The position numbers and the translations under genes were made by a program. Below are positions 23,421-37,600 of a stretch of DNA of 64,000 nt, piece after piece (positions within the stretch are counted from its first letter, which is position 1; every line of letters begins with the position of its first letter). The notes under the pieces were generated by a model. It saw only the letters and a list, made by a program, of their open reading frames with translations, searched no databases and had not been told where the DNA came from. Location: assembly GCA_027186245.1 (NCBI GenBank), contig CP114481.1:28055501-28119500 (forward strand), in the 5' to 3' direction. This stretch comes from Coriaria nepalensis (lineage: Eukaryota; Streptophyta; Magnoliopsida; Cucurbitales; Coriariaceae).

Positions 23421-26400
23421 TATGTAAGAGAATCATGTTTGAAGGACAAAAATATAATTCGTCCGAATTCATTTATAATGGTTTAATGGCTAGAAGAGCC
23501 TCAATGACATGATTTTAAGGCTAAGTAATTGTATAGTTGCCTTCAGTAGATCAACTGCAACTTGTGCACGAAAGTCATGTTTAAAAGGTGGATTTCGTCT
23601 GAAGTGATTTGGAATGATTTAATGAGTAAACGAGATGCAATAATATGAATTTAACACTAAAAAAATGCATAGTTGCCATCAGTAGATCAATTGAAAGTTA
23701 TGCATGAATGTCGTGTTTTAAATGCAAAAATAGAATTAGTTTGAAGTGCTTTCAAACAATTTAATGATATCAAAAGACTGAATGATATGCTCTTCAAGGC
23801 TAAAATAATGCATTGTTGCCTTTATTAGATTAATTGCATGTTATGTAAGAAAATCATGTTTGCAAGGCAAAAATATAATTCGTTCGAATTCATGTATAAT
23901 GATTTAATGACTAGAAGAGCCTCAATGACATGATTTTAAGGCAAAGTAAATGTATAGTTGCCTTCAATAGATCAACTGCAACTTATGCACGAAAGTCATG
24001 TTTAAAAGGTGAATTTCGTCTGAAGTGATTTAGAATGATTTAATGAGTAAACGAAATGCAATAATATGAATTTAACACTAAAAAAATGCATAGTTGCCTT
24101 CAGTAGATCAATCGCAAGTTATGCATGAAAGTCGTGTTTTAAATGTAAAAATAGAATTAGTTTGAAGTGCTTTCAAACAATTTAATGATATCAAAAGACT
24201 AAATGATATGCTCTTTAAGGCTAAAATAATGCATTGTTGTCTTCAATAGATTAATTGTAGGTTATGGAAGAAAATCATGTTTGAAGGGCAAAAATATGAT
24301 TCATTCGAATTCATTTATAATGATTTAATGCCTAGAAAAGCCTCAAAGACATGATTTTAATGTTAAGTAAATGAATAGTTGCTTTCAATAGATCAACTGC
24401 AAGTTATGCACGAAATTCATGTTTAAAAGGTGAATTTCGTCTGAAGTGATTTAGAATGATTTAATGAGTAAAAGAGATGCAATAATATGACTTTCACACT
24501 AAAAAAATGCATAGTTGCCTTCAATAGATCAATCGCAAGTTATGAATGAAAGTCGTGTTTTAAATGCAAAAATAGAATTAGTTTGTAGTGCTTCCAAACA
24601 ATTTAATGATATCAAAAGACTTAAAGATATGCTCTTTAAGGCTAAAATAATGCATTGTTGTCTTTATTAGATTAATTGCAAGTTATGTAAGAAAATCATG
24701 TTTGAAAGGAAAAAATATAATTCGTTCGAATTCAATTATAATGGTTTAATGGCTAGAAGATCCTCAATGACATGATTTTAAGGATAAGTAAATGTATAGT
24801 TGCCTTCAGTAGATCAACTGCAACTTATGCACGAAAGTCATGTTGAAAAGGCGAATTTCGTCTGAAGTGATTTAGAATAATTTAATTAGTAAACGAGATG
24901 CAATAATATGAATTTAACACTAAAAAAATGCGTAGTTGCCTTCAGTAGATCAATCGAAAGTTATGCATGAATGTCGTGTTTTAAATGCAAAAATAGAATT
25001 AGTTTGAAGTGCTTTCAAACAATTTAATGATATCAAAAGACTAAATGATATGCTCTTTAAGGCTAAAATAATGCATTGTTGTCTTCAATAGATTAATTGT
25101 AGGTTATGGAAGAAAATCATGTTTGAAGGGCAAAAATATGATTCATTCGAATTCATTTATAATGATTTAATGCCTAGAAAAGCCTCAAAGACATGATTTT
25201 AATGTTAAGTAAATGAAGAGTTGCTTTCAATAGATCAACTGCAAGTTATGCACGAAATTCATGTTTAAAAGGTGAATTTCGTCTGAAGTGATTTAGAATG
25301 ATTTAATGAGTAAAAGAGATGCAATAATATGACTTTCACACTAAAAAAATGCATAGTTGCCTTCAATAGATCAATCGCAAGTTATGAATGAAAGTCGTGT
25401 TTTAAATGCAAAAATAGAATTAGTTTGTAGTGCTTCCAAACAATTTAATGATATCAAAAGACTTAAAGATATGCTCTTTAAGGCTAAAATAATGCATTGT
25501 TGTCTTTATTAGATTAATTGCAAGTTATGTAAGAAAATCATGTTTGAAAGGAAAAAATATAATTCATTCGAATTCAATTATAGTGGTTTAATGGCTAGAA
25601 GATCCTCAATGACATGATTTTAAGGATAAGTAAATGTATAGTTGCCTTCAGTAGATCAACTGCAACTTATGCACGAAAGTCATGTTGAAAAGGCGAATTT
25701 CGTCTGAAGTGATTTAGAATAATTTAATTAGTAAACGAGATGCAATAATATGAATTTAACACTAAAAAAATGCGTAGTTGCCTTCAGTAGATCAATCGAA
25801 AGTTATGCATGAATGTCGTGTTTTAAATGCAAAAATAGAATTAGTTTGAAGTGCTTTCAAACAATTTAATGATATCAAAAGACTGAATGATATGCTCTTT
25901 AAGGCTAAAATAATGCATTGTTATATTCAATAGATTAATTGCAGGTTATGTAAGAAAATCATGTTTGAAGGACAAAAATATAATTCGTTCGAATTCATTT
26001 ATAATGGTTTAATGGCTAGAAGAGCCTCAATGACATGATTTTAGGGCTAAGTAATTGTATAGTTGCCTTCAATAGATCAACTGCAACTTGTGCACGAAAG
26101 TCATGTTTAAAAAGCGAATTTCGTCTGAAGTGATTTAGAATTATTAAATGAGTAAACGAGATGCAATAATATGAATTTAACACTAAAAAAATTCATAGTT
26201 GCCTTCAGTAGATCAATTGCGAGTCATGCATGAATGTCGTGTTTTAAATGCAAAAATAGAATTAGTATGAAGTGCTTTCAAACAATTTAATGATATCAAA
26301 AGACTGAATGATATGCTCTTTAAGGCTAAAATAATGCATTGTTATATTCAATAGATTAATTGCAGGTTATGTAAGAAAATCATGTTTGAAGGACAAAAAT

Positions 26401-27634
26401 ATAATTCGTTCGAATTCATTTATAATGGTTTAATGGCTAGAAGAGCCTCAATGACATGATTTTAAGGCTAAGTAAATGTGTAGTTGCCTTCAATAGATCA
26501 ACTGCAACTTATGCACGAAAGTCATGTTTAAAAGGTGAATTTCGTCTGAAGTGATTTAGAATGATTTAATGAGTAAATGAGATGCAATAATATGAATTTA
26601 ACACTAAAAAAATGCATAGTTGCCTTCAGTAGATCAATCGCAAGTTATGCATGAATGTCGTGTTTTAAATGCAAAAATAGAATTAGTTTGAAGTGCTTTC
26701 AAACAATTTAATGATATCAAAAGACGGAATGATATGCTCTTTAAGCCTAAAATAATGCATTGTTATATTCAATAGATTAACTGCAGGTTATGTAAGAAAA
26801 TCATGTTTGAAGGCCAAAAATATAATTCTTTCGAATTCATTTATAATGGTTTAATGGCTAGAAGACCCCCAATGACATGATTTTAAGGCTAAGTAATTGT
26901 GTAGTTGCCTTCAATAGATCAACTGCAACTTATGCACGAAAGTCATGTTTAAAATGTGAATTTCGTCTGAAGTGATTTAGAATGCTTTAATGAGTAAACG
27001 AGATGCAATAATATGAATTTAACCCTAAAAAAATGCATAGTTGCCTTCAGTAGATCAATCGCAAGTTATGCATGAAAGTCGTATTTTAAATGTAAAAATA
27101 GAATTAGTTTGAAGTACTTCCAAACAATTTAATGATATCAAAAGACTGAATCATATGCTCTGTAAGGCTAAAATAATGCATTTTTGTCTTCAACAGATTA
27201 ATTGTAGGTTATGGAAGAAAATCATGTTTGAAGGGCAAAAATATGATTCATTCGAATTCATTTATAATGATTTAATGCCTAGAAAAGCCTCAATGACATG
27301 ATTTTAATGCTAAGTAAATGAATAGTTGCTTTCAATTGATCAACTGCAAGTTATGCACGAAATTCATGTTTAAAAGGTGAATTTCGTCTGAAGTGATTTA
27401 GAATGATTTAATGAGTAAAAGAGATGCAATAATATGACTTTAACACTAAAAAAATGCATAGTTGCCTTCAGTAGATCAATCGCAAGTTATGCATGAATGT
27501 CGTGTTTTAAATGCAAAAATTGAATTAGTTTGCAGTGCTTCCAAACAATTTATTGATATCAAAAGACTGAATGATATGCTCTTTAAGGCTAAAATAATGC
27601 ATTCTTGTCTTTATTAGATTAATTGCAAGTTATG
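23420..27634 (+). repeat. Octamer higher-order repeat, copy 1 (about 4,210 bp, with an extra 842 bp)
   Basis: Copy 1 opens at the C variant GTAAGAGAATCATG (23,424), which reopens copies 2 and 3 at 27,634 and 31,003. It is ten trimers long rather than eight because a two-trimer segment is doubled: ATGTTAAGTAAATGAA at 24,360 recurs at 25,202, and GCGTAGTTGCC at about 24,948 recurs at about 25,790. Further anchors shared with the later copies are TTTTAGGGCTAAG at about 26,040 and AGACGGAATGATATGC at about 26,723. Confidence 0.88.
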
Positions 27635-30600
27635 TAAGAGAATCATGTTTGAAGGACAAAAATATAATTCGTTCGAATTCATTTATAATGGTTTAATGGC
27701 TAGAAGAGCCTCAATGACATGATTTTAAGGCTAAGTAATTGTATAGTTGCCTTCAATAGATCAACTGCAACTTGTGCACGAAAGTCATGTTTAAAAGGTG
27801 AATTTCGTCTGAAGTGATTTGGAATGATTTAAAGAGTAAACGAGATGCAATAATATGAATTTAACACTAAAAAAATGCATAGTTGCCATCAGTAGATCAA
27901 TTGAAAGTTATGCATGAATGTCGTGTTTTAAATGCAAAAATAGAATTAGTTTGAAGTGCTTTCAAACAATTTAATGATATCAAAAGACTGAATGATATGC
28001 TCTTCAAGGCTAAAATAATGCATTGTTGCCTTTATTAGATTAATTGCATGTTATGTAAGAAAATCATGTTTGGAAGGCAAAAATATAATTCGTTCGAATT
28101 CATTTATAATGATTTAATGACTAGAAGAGCCTCAATGACATGATTTTAAGGCAAAGTAAATGTATAGTTGCCTTCAATAGATCAACTGCAACTTATGCAC
28201 GAAAGTCATGTTTAAAAGGTGAATTTCGTCTGAAGTGATTTAGAATGATTTAATGAGTAAACGAGATGCAATAATATGAATTTAACACTAAAAAAATGCA
28301 TAGTTGCCTTCAGTAGATCAATCGCAAGTTATGCATGAAAGTCGTGTTTTAAATGTAAAAATAGAATTAGTTTGAAGTGCTTTCAAACAATTTAATGATA
28401 TCAAAAGACTAAATGATATGCTCTTTAAGGCTAAAATAATGCATTGTTGTCTTCAATAGATTAATTGTAGGTTATGGAAGAAAATCATGTTTGAAGGGCA
28501 AAAATATGATTCATTCGAATTCATTTATAATGATTTAATGCCTAGAAAAGCCTCAAAGACATGATTTTAATGTTAAGTAAATGAATAGTTGCTTTCAATA
28601 GATCAACTGCAAGTTATGCACCAAAATTCATGTTTAAAAGGTGAATTTCGTCTGAAGTGATTTAGAATGATTTAATGAGTAAAAGAGATGCAATAATATG
28701 ACTTTCACACTAAAAAAATGCATAGTTGCTTTCAATAGATCAATCGCAAGTTATGAATGAAAGTCGTGTTTTAAATGCAAAAATAGAATTAGTTTGTAGT
28801 GCTTCCAAACAATTTAATGATATAAAAAGACTGACAGATATGCTCTTTAAGGCTAAAATAATGCATTGTTGTCTTTATTAGATTAATTGCAAGTTATGTA
28901 AGAAAATCATGTTTGAAAGGAAAAAATATAATTCGTTCGAATTCATTTATAATGGTTTAATGGCTAGAAGATCCTCAATGACATGATTTTAAGGATAAGT
29001 AAATGTATAGTTGCCTTCAGTAGATCAACTGCAACTTATGCACGAAAGTCATGTTGAAAAGGCGAATTTCGTCTGAAGTGATTTAGAATAATTTAATTAG
29101 TAAACGAGATGCAATAATATGAATTTAACACTAAAAAAATGCGTAGTTGCCTTCAGTAGATCAATCGAAAGTTATGCATGAATGTCGTGTTTTAAATGCA
29201 AAAATAGAATTAGTTTGAAGTGCTTTCAAACAATTTAATGATATCAAAAGACTGAATGATATGCTCTTTAAGGCTAAAATAATGCATTGTTATATTCAAT
29301 AGATTAATTGCAGGTTATGTAAGAAAATCATGTTTGAAGGACAAAAATATAATTCGTTCGAATTCATTTATAATGGTTTAATGGCTAGAAGAGCCTCAAT
29401 GACATGATTTTAGGGCTAAGTAATTGTATAGTTGCCTTCAATAGATCAACTGCAACTTGTGCACGAAAGTCATGTTTAAAAAGCGAATTTCGTCTGAAGT
29501 GATTTAGAATTATTAAATGAGTAAACGAGATGCAATAATATGAATTTAACACTAAAAAAATTCATAGTTGCCTTCAGTAGATCAATTGCGAGTCATGCAT
29601 GAATGTCGTGTTTTAAATGCAAAAATAGAATTAGTATGAAGTGCTTTCAAACAATTTAATGATATCAAAAGACTGAATGATATGCTCTTTAAGGCTAAAA
29701 TAATGCATTGTTATATTCAATAGATTAATTGCAGGTTATGTAAGAAAATCATGTTTGAAGGACAAAAATATAATTCGTTCGAATTCATTTATAATGGTTT
29801 AATGGCTAGAAGAGCCTCAATGACATGATTTTAAGGCTAAGTAAATGTGTAGTTGCCTTCAATAGATCAACTGCAACTTATGCACGAAAGTCATGTTTAA
29901 AAGGTGAATTTCGTCTGAAGTGATTTAGAATGATTTAATGAGTAAATGAGATGCAATAATATGAATTTAACACTAAAAAAATGCATAGTTGCCTTCAGTA
30001 GATCAATCGCAAGTTATGCATGAATGTCGTGTTTTAAATGCAAAAATAGAATTAGTTTGAAGTGCTTTCAAACAATTTAATGATATCAAAAGACGGAATG
30101 ATATGCTCTTTAAGCCTAAAATAATGCATTGTTATATTCAATAGATTAACTGCAGGTTATGTAAGAAAATCATGTTTGAAGGCCAAAAATATAATTCTTT
30201 CGAATTCATTTATAATGGTTTAATGGCTAGAAGACCCCCAATGACATGATTTTAAGGCTAAGTAATTGTGTAGTTGCCTTCAATAGATCAACTGCAACTT
30301 ATGCACGAAAGTCATGTTTAAAATGTGAATTTCGTCTGAAGTGATTTAGAATGCTTTAATGAGTAAACGAGATGCAATAATATGAATTTAACCCTAAAAA
30401 AATGCATAGTTGCCTTCAGTAGATCAATCGCAAGTTATGCATGAAAGTCGTATTTTAAATGTAAAAATAGAATTAGTTTGAAGTACTTCCAAACAATTTA
30501 ATGATATCAAAAGACTGAATCATATGCTCTGTAAGGCTAAAATAATGCATTTTTGTCTTCAACAGATTAATTGTAGGTTATGGAAGAAAATCATGTTTGA

Positions 30601-31003
30601 AGGGCAAAAATATGATTCATTCGAATTCATTTATAATGATTTAATGCCTAGAAAAGCCTCAATGACATGATTTTAATGCTAAGTAAATGAATAGTTGCTT
30701 TCAATTGATCAACTGCAAGTTATGCACGAAATTCATGTTTAAAAGGTGAATTTCGTCTGAAGTGATTTAGAATGATTTAATGAGTAAAAGAGATGCAATA
30801 ATATGACTTTAACACTAAAAAAATGCATAGTTGCCTTCAGTAGATCAATCGCAAGTTATGCATGAATGTCGTGTTTTAAATGCAAAAATTGAATTAGTTT
30901 GCAGTGCTTCCAAACAATTTATTGATATCAAAAGACTGAATGATATGCTCTTTAAGGCTAAAATAATGCATTCTTGTCTTTATTAGATTAATTGCAAGTT
31001 ATG
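27635..31003 (+). repeat. Octamer higher-order repeat, copy 2 (3,369 bp)
   Basis: This is the clean eight-trimer unit: 24 subunits in 3,369 bp. The anchors TTAGGGCTAAG at 29,410 and GGCAAAGTAAATG at 28,150 each recur exactly 3,369 bp later at 32,779 and 31,519. Differences from copy 3 over the shared 2.3 kb are very few by eye, for example ATATAAAAAGACTG at about 28,820 against ATATCAAAAGACTG. It also shares most of its sequence with copy 1 apart from that copy's extra dimer. Confidence 0.92.
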
Positions 31004-33310
31004 TAAGAGAATCATGTTTGAAGGACAAAAATATAATTCGTTCGAATTCATTTATAATGGTTTAATGGCTAGAAGAGCCTCAATGACATGATTTTAAGGC
31101 TAAGTAATTGTATAGTTGCCTTCAATAGATCAACTGCAACTTGTGCACGAAAGTCATGTTTAAAAGGTGAATTTCGTCTGAAGTGATTTGGAATGATTTA
31201 AAGAGTAAACGAGATGCAATAATATGAATTTAACACTAAAAAAATGCATAGTTGCCATCAGTAGATCAATTGAAAGTTATGCATGAATGTCGTGTTTTAA
31301 ATGCAAAAATAGAATTAGTTTGAAGTGCTTTCAAACAATTTAATGATATCAAAAGACTGAATGATATGCTCTTCAAGGCTAAAATAATGCATTGTTGCCT
31401 TTATTAGATTAATTGCATGTTATGTAAGAAAATCATGTTTGGAAGGCAAAAATATAATTCGTTCGAATTCATTTATAATGATTTAATGACTAGAAGAGCC
31501 TCAATGACATGATTTTAAGGCAAAGTAAATGTATAGTTGCCTTCAATAGATCAACTGCAACTTATGCACGAAAGTCATGTTTAAAAGGTGAATTTCGTCT
31601 GAAGTGATTTAGAATGATTTAATGAGTAAACGAGATGCAATAATATGAATTTAACACTAAAAAAATGCATAGTTGCCTTCAGTAGATCAATCGCAAGTTA
31701 TGCATGAAAGTCGTGTTTTAAATGTAAAAATAGAATTAGTTTGAAGTGCTTTCAAACAATTTAATGATATCAAAAGACTAAATGATATGCTCTTTAAGGC
31801 TAAAATAATGCATTGTTGTCTTCAATAGATTAATTGTAGGTTATGGAAGAAAATCATGTTTGAAGGGCAAAAATATGATTCATTCGAATTCATTTATAAT
31901 GATTTAATGCCTAGAAAAGCCTCAAAGACATGATTTTAATGTTAAGTAAATGAATAGTTGCTTTCAATAGATCAACTGCAAGTTATGCACCAAAATTCAT
32001 GTTTAAAAGGTGAATTTCGTCTGAAGTGATTTAGAATGATTTAATGAGTAAAAGAGATGCAATAATATGACTTTCACACTATAAAAATGCATAGTTGCTT
32101 TCAATAGATCAATCGCAAGTTATGAATGAAAGTCGTGTTTTAAATGCAAAAATAGAATTAGTTTGTAGTGCTTCCAAACAATTTAATGATATCAAAAGAC
32201 TGACAGATATGCTCTTTAAGGCTAAAATAATGCATTGTTGTCTTTATTAGATTAATTGCAAGTTATGTAAGAAAATCATGTTCGAAAGGAAAAAATATAA
32301 TTCGTTCGAATTCATTTATAATGGTTTAATGGCTAGAAGATCCTCAATGACATGATTTTAAGGATAAGTAAATGTATAGTTGCCTTCAGTAGATCAACTG
32401 CAACTTATGCACGAAAGTCATGTTTAAAAGGCGAATTTCGTCTGAAGTGATTTAGAATAATTTAATTAGTAAACGAGATGCAATAATATGAATTTAACAC
32501 TAAAAAAATGCGTAGTTGCCTTCAGTAGATCAATCGAAAGTTATGCATGAATGTCGTGTTTTAAATGCAAAAATAGAATTAGTTTGAAGTGCTTTCAAAC
32601 AATTTAATGATATCAAAAGACTGAATGATATGCTCTTTAAGGCTAAAATAATGCATTGTTATATTCAATAGATTAATTGCAGGTTATGTAAGAAAATCAT
32701 GTTTGAAGGACAAAAATATAATTCGTTCGAATTCATTTATAATGGTTTAATGGCTAGAAGAGCCTCAATGACATGATTTTAGGGCTAAGTAATTGTATAG
32801 TTGCCTTCAATAGATCAACTGCAACTTGTGCACGAAAGTCATGTTTAAAAAGCGAATTTCGTCTGAAGTGATTTAGAATCATTAAATGAGTAAACGAGAT
32901 GCAATAATATGAATTTAACACTAAAAAAATTCATAGTTGCCTTTAGTAGATCAATTGCGAGTTATGCATGAATGTCGTGTTTTAAATGCAAAAATAGAAT
33001 TAGTATGAAGTGCTTTCAAACAATTTAATGATATCAAAAGACTGAATGATATGCTCTTTAAGGCTAAAATAATGCATTTTTATATTCAATAGATTAATTG
33101 CAGGTTATGTAAGAAAATCATGTTTGAAGGACAAAAATATAATTCGTTCGAATTCATTTATAATGGTTTAATGGCTAGAAGAGCCTCAATGACATGATTT
33201 TAAGGCTAAGTAAATGTGTAGTTGCCTTCAATAGATCAACTGCAACTTATGCACGAAAGTCATGTTTAAAAGGTGAATTTCGTCTGAAGTGATTTAGAAT
33301 GATTTAATGA
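31004..33310 (+). repeat. Octamer higher-order repeat, copy 3 (partial, about 2.3 kb)
   Basis: Third copy, tracking copy 2 at 3,369 bp offset until about 33,310. There it reads GTAAAAGAG and GGATAGTTGCC and moves directly to a B with GTCGTATTTTAAATG, which in copy 2 comes about one trimer later (30,448). So roughly one trimer was lost at the break and the array then runs into the 842 bp duplication at 32.9-34.6 kb. Confidence 0.85.
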
Positions 33311-34610
33311 GTAAAAGAGATGCAATAATATGAATTTAACACTAAAAAAATGGATAGTTGCCTTCAGTAGATCAATCGCAAGTTATGCATGAAAGTCGTA
33401 TTTTAAATGTAAAAATAGAATTAGTTTGAAGTACTTCCAAACAATTTAATGATATCAAAAGACTGAATGATATGCTCTGTAAGGCTAAAATAATGCGTTG
33501 TTGTCTTCAATAGATTAATTGTAGGTTATGGAAGAAAATCATGTTTGAAGGGCAAAAATATGATTCGTTCGAATTCATTTATAATGGTTTAATGGCTAGA
33601 AGAGCCTCAATGACATGATTATAAGGCTAAGTAAATGTGTAGTTTCCTTCAATAGATCAACTGCAACTTATGCACGAAAGTCATGTTTAAAAGGTGAATT
33701 TCGTCTGAAGTGATTTAGAATGATTTAATGAGTAAACGAGATGCAATAATATGAATTTAACACTAAAAAAATTCATAGTTGCCTTTAGTAGATCAATTGC
33801 GAGTTATGCATGAATGTCGTGTTTTAAATGCAAAAATAGAATTAGTATGAAGTGCTTTCAAACAATTTAATGATATCAAAAGACTGAATGATATGCTCTT
33901 TAAGGCTAAAATAATGCATTTTTATATTCAATAGATTAATTGCAGGTTATGTAAGAAAATCATGTTTGAAGGACAAAAATATAATTCGTTCGAATTCATT
34001 TATAATGGTTTAATGGCTAGAAGAGCCTCAATGACATGATTTTAAGGCTAAGTAAATGTGTAGTTTCCTTCAATAGATCAACTGCAACTTATGCACGAAA
34101 GTCATGTTTAAAAGGTGAATTTCGTCTGAAGTGATTTAGAATGATTTAATGAGTAAAAGAGATGCAATAATATGAATTTAACACTAAAAAAATGGATAGT
34201 TGCCTTCAGTAGATCAATCGCAAGTTATGCATGAAAGTCGTATTTTAAATGTAAAAATAGAATTAGTTTGAAGTACTTCCAAACAATTTAATGATATCAA
34301 AAGACTGAATGATATGCTCTGTAAGGCTAAAATAATGCGTTGTTGTCTTCAATAGATTAATTGTAGGTTATGGAAGAAAATCATGTTTGAAGGGCAAAAA
34401 TATGATTCGTTCGAATTCATTTATAATGGTTTAATGGCTAGAAGAGCCTCAATGACATGATTATAAGGCTAAGTAAATGTGTAGTTTCCTTCAATAGATC
34501 AACTGCAACTTATGCACGAAAGTCATGTTTAAAAGGTGAATTTCGTCTGAAGTGATTTAGAATGATTTAATGAGTAAACGAGATGCAATAATATGAATTT
34601 AACACTAAAA
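32920..34610 (+). repeat. 842 bp tandem duplication, two copies
   Basis: TTCATAGTTGCCTTTAG occurs at about 32,930 and 33,772, GTCGTATTTTAAATG at about 33,396 and 34,238, and ATGCGTTGTTGTC at about 33,493 and 34,335. Each pair is 842 bp apart. The match ends at about 34,612, where GGATAGTTGCCGTCAG replaces TTCATAGTTGCC. It overlaps the end of octamer copy 3, so the duplication probably came after that copy was made. Confidence 0.85.
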
Positions 34611-37600
34611 AAATGGATAGTTGCCGTCAGTAGATCAATCGCAAGTTATGCATGAATGTCGTGTTTTAAATGCAAAAATAGAATTAGTTTGAAGTGCTTT
34701 CAAACAATTTAATTATATCAAAAGACTGAATGATATGCTCTTTAAGCCTAAAATAATGCATTGTTATATTCAATAGATTAACTGCAGGTTATGTAAGAAA
34801 TTCATGTTTGAAGGCCAAAAATATAATTCTTTCGAATTCATTTATAATGGTTTAATGGCTAGAAGAGCCCCAATGACATGATTTTAAGGCTAAGTAATTG
34901 TATAGTTGCCTTCAATAGATCAACTGCAACTTATGCACGAAAGTCATGTTTAAAATGTGAATTTTGTCTGAAGTGATTTAGAATGATTTAATGAGTAAAC
35001 GAGATGCAATAATATGAATTTAACACTAAAAAAATGCATAGTTGCCTTCGGTAGATCAATCGCAAGTTATGCATGAAAGTCGTATTTTAAATGTAAAAAT
35101 AGAATTAGTTTGAAGTACTTCCAAACAATTTAATAATATCAAAAGACTGAATGATATGCTCTGTAAGGCTAAAATAATGCATTGTTGCCTTTATTAGATT
35201 AATTGCATGTTATGTAAGAAAATCATGTTTGAAAGGCAAAAATATAATTCGTTCGAATTCATTTATAATGATTTAATGCCTAGAAAAGCCTCAATGACAT
35301 GATTTTAATGCTAAGTAAATGAATAGTTGCTTTCAATAGATCAACTGCAAGTTATGCACGGAATTCATGTTTAAAAGGTGAATTTCGTCTGAAGTGATTT
35401 AGAATGACTTAATGAGTAAAAGAGATGCAATAATATGACTTTAACACTAAAAAAATGCATAGTTGCCTTCAGTAGATCAATCGCAAGTTATGCATGAATG
35501 TCGTGTTTTAAATGCAAAAATTGAATTAGTTTGCAGTGCTTCCAAACAATTTATTGATATCAAAAGACTGAATGATATGCTCTTTAAGGCTAAAATAATG
35601 CATTGTTGTCTTTATTAGATTAATTGCAAGTTGTGTAAGAAAATCATGTTTGAAGGACCAGAATATAATTCGTTCGAATTCATTTATAATGGTTTAATGG
35701 ATAGAAGAGCCTCAATGACATGATCTTAAGGCTAAGTAATTGTATAGTTGCCTTCAATAGATCAACTGCAACTTGTGCACGAAAGTCATGTTTAAAAGGC
35801 GAATATCGTCTGAAGTGATTTGGAATCATTTAATGAGTAAACGAGATGCAATAATATGAATTTAACACTAAAAAAATGCATAGTTGCCATCAGTAGATCA
35901 ATTGCAAGTTATGCATGAATGTCGTGTTTTAAATGCAAAAATAGAATTAGTTTGAAGTGCTTTCAAACAATTTAATGATATCAAAAGACTGAATGATATG
36001 CACTTGAAGGCTAAAATAATGCATTGTTGCCTTTATTAGATTAATTGCATGTTACGTAAGAAAATCATGTTTGAAAGGCAAAAATATAATTCGTTCGAAT
36101 TCATTTATAATGATTTAATGACTAGAAGAGCCTCAATGACATGATTTTAAGGCTAAGTAAATGTATAGTTGCCTTCAATAGATGAACTGCAACTTATGCA
36201 CGAAAGTCATGTTTAAAAGGTGAATTTCGTCTGAAGTGATTTAGAAGGATTTAATGAGTAAACGAGATGAAATAATATGAATTTAACACTAAAAAAATGC
36301 ATAGTTGCCTTCAGTAGATCAATCGCAAGTTATGCATGAAAGTCGTGTTTTATATGTAAAAATAGAATTAGTTTGAAGTGCTTTCAAAGAATTTAATGAT
36401 ATCAAAAGACTGTATGATATGCTCTTTAAGGCTAAAATAATGCATTGTTGTCTTCAATAGATTAATTGTAGGTTATGGAAGAAAATCATGTTTGAAGGGC
36501 AAAAATATGATTCGTTCGAATTCATTTATAATGATTTAATGCCTAGAAAAGCCTCAATGACATGATTTTAATGCTAAGTAAATGAATAGTTGCTTTCGAT
36601 GGATCAACTGCAAGTTATGCACGGAATTCATGTTTAAAAGGTGAATTTCGTCTGAAGTGATTTAGAATGATTTAATGAGTAAAAGAGATGCAATAATATG
36701 ACTTTAACACTAAAAAAATGCATAGTTGCCTTTAGTAGATCAATCGCAAGTTATGAATGAAAGTCGTGTTTTAAATGCAAAAATTGAATTAGTTTGCAGT
36801 GCTTCCAAACAATTTAATGATATCAAAAGACTGAATGATATGCTCTTCAAGGCTAAAATAATGCATTGTTGTCTTTATTAGATTAATTGCAAGTTATGTA
36901 AGAAAATCATGTTTGAAAGGCAAAAATATAATTCGTTCGAATTCATTTATAATGATTTAATGACTAGAAGAACCTCAATGACATCATTTTAAGGCTAAGT
37001 AAACGTATAGTTGCCTTTAATAGATCAACTGCAACTTATGCATGAAAGTCATGTTTAAAAGGCGAATTTGTTCTGAAGTGATTTAGAATGATTTAATGAG
37101 TAAAGGAAATGCAATAATATGACTTTAACACTAAAAAAATCCATAATTGCCTTCAGTAGATCAATCGCAAGTTATGCATGAAAGTCGTGTTTTAAATGTA
37201 AAAATCGAATTAGTTCGAAGTGCTTTCAAACAATTTAATGATATCAAAAGACTGAATGATATGCTCTTTAAGGCTAAAATAATGCATTGTTATATTCAAT
37301 AGATTAATTGCAAGTTATGTAAGAAAATCATGTTTGAAGGACAAAAATATAATTCGTTCGAATTCATTTATAATGGTTTAATGGCTAGAAGAGCCTCAAT
37401 GACATGATTTTAAGGCTAAGTAATTGTATAGTTGCCTTCAATAGATCAACTGCAACTTGTGCACGAAAGTCATGTTTAAAAAGCGAATTTCATCTGAAGT
37501 GATTTAGAATGATTTAATGAGAAGCAATAATATAATTTAACACTAAAAAAATGCATAGTTGCCCTCAGTAGATCAATTGCAAGTTATGCATGAATGTCAA

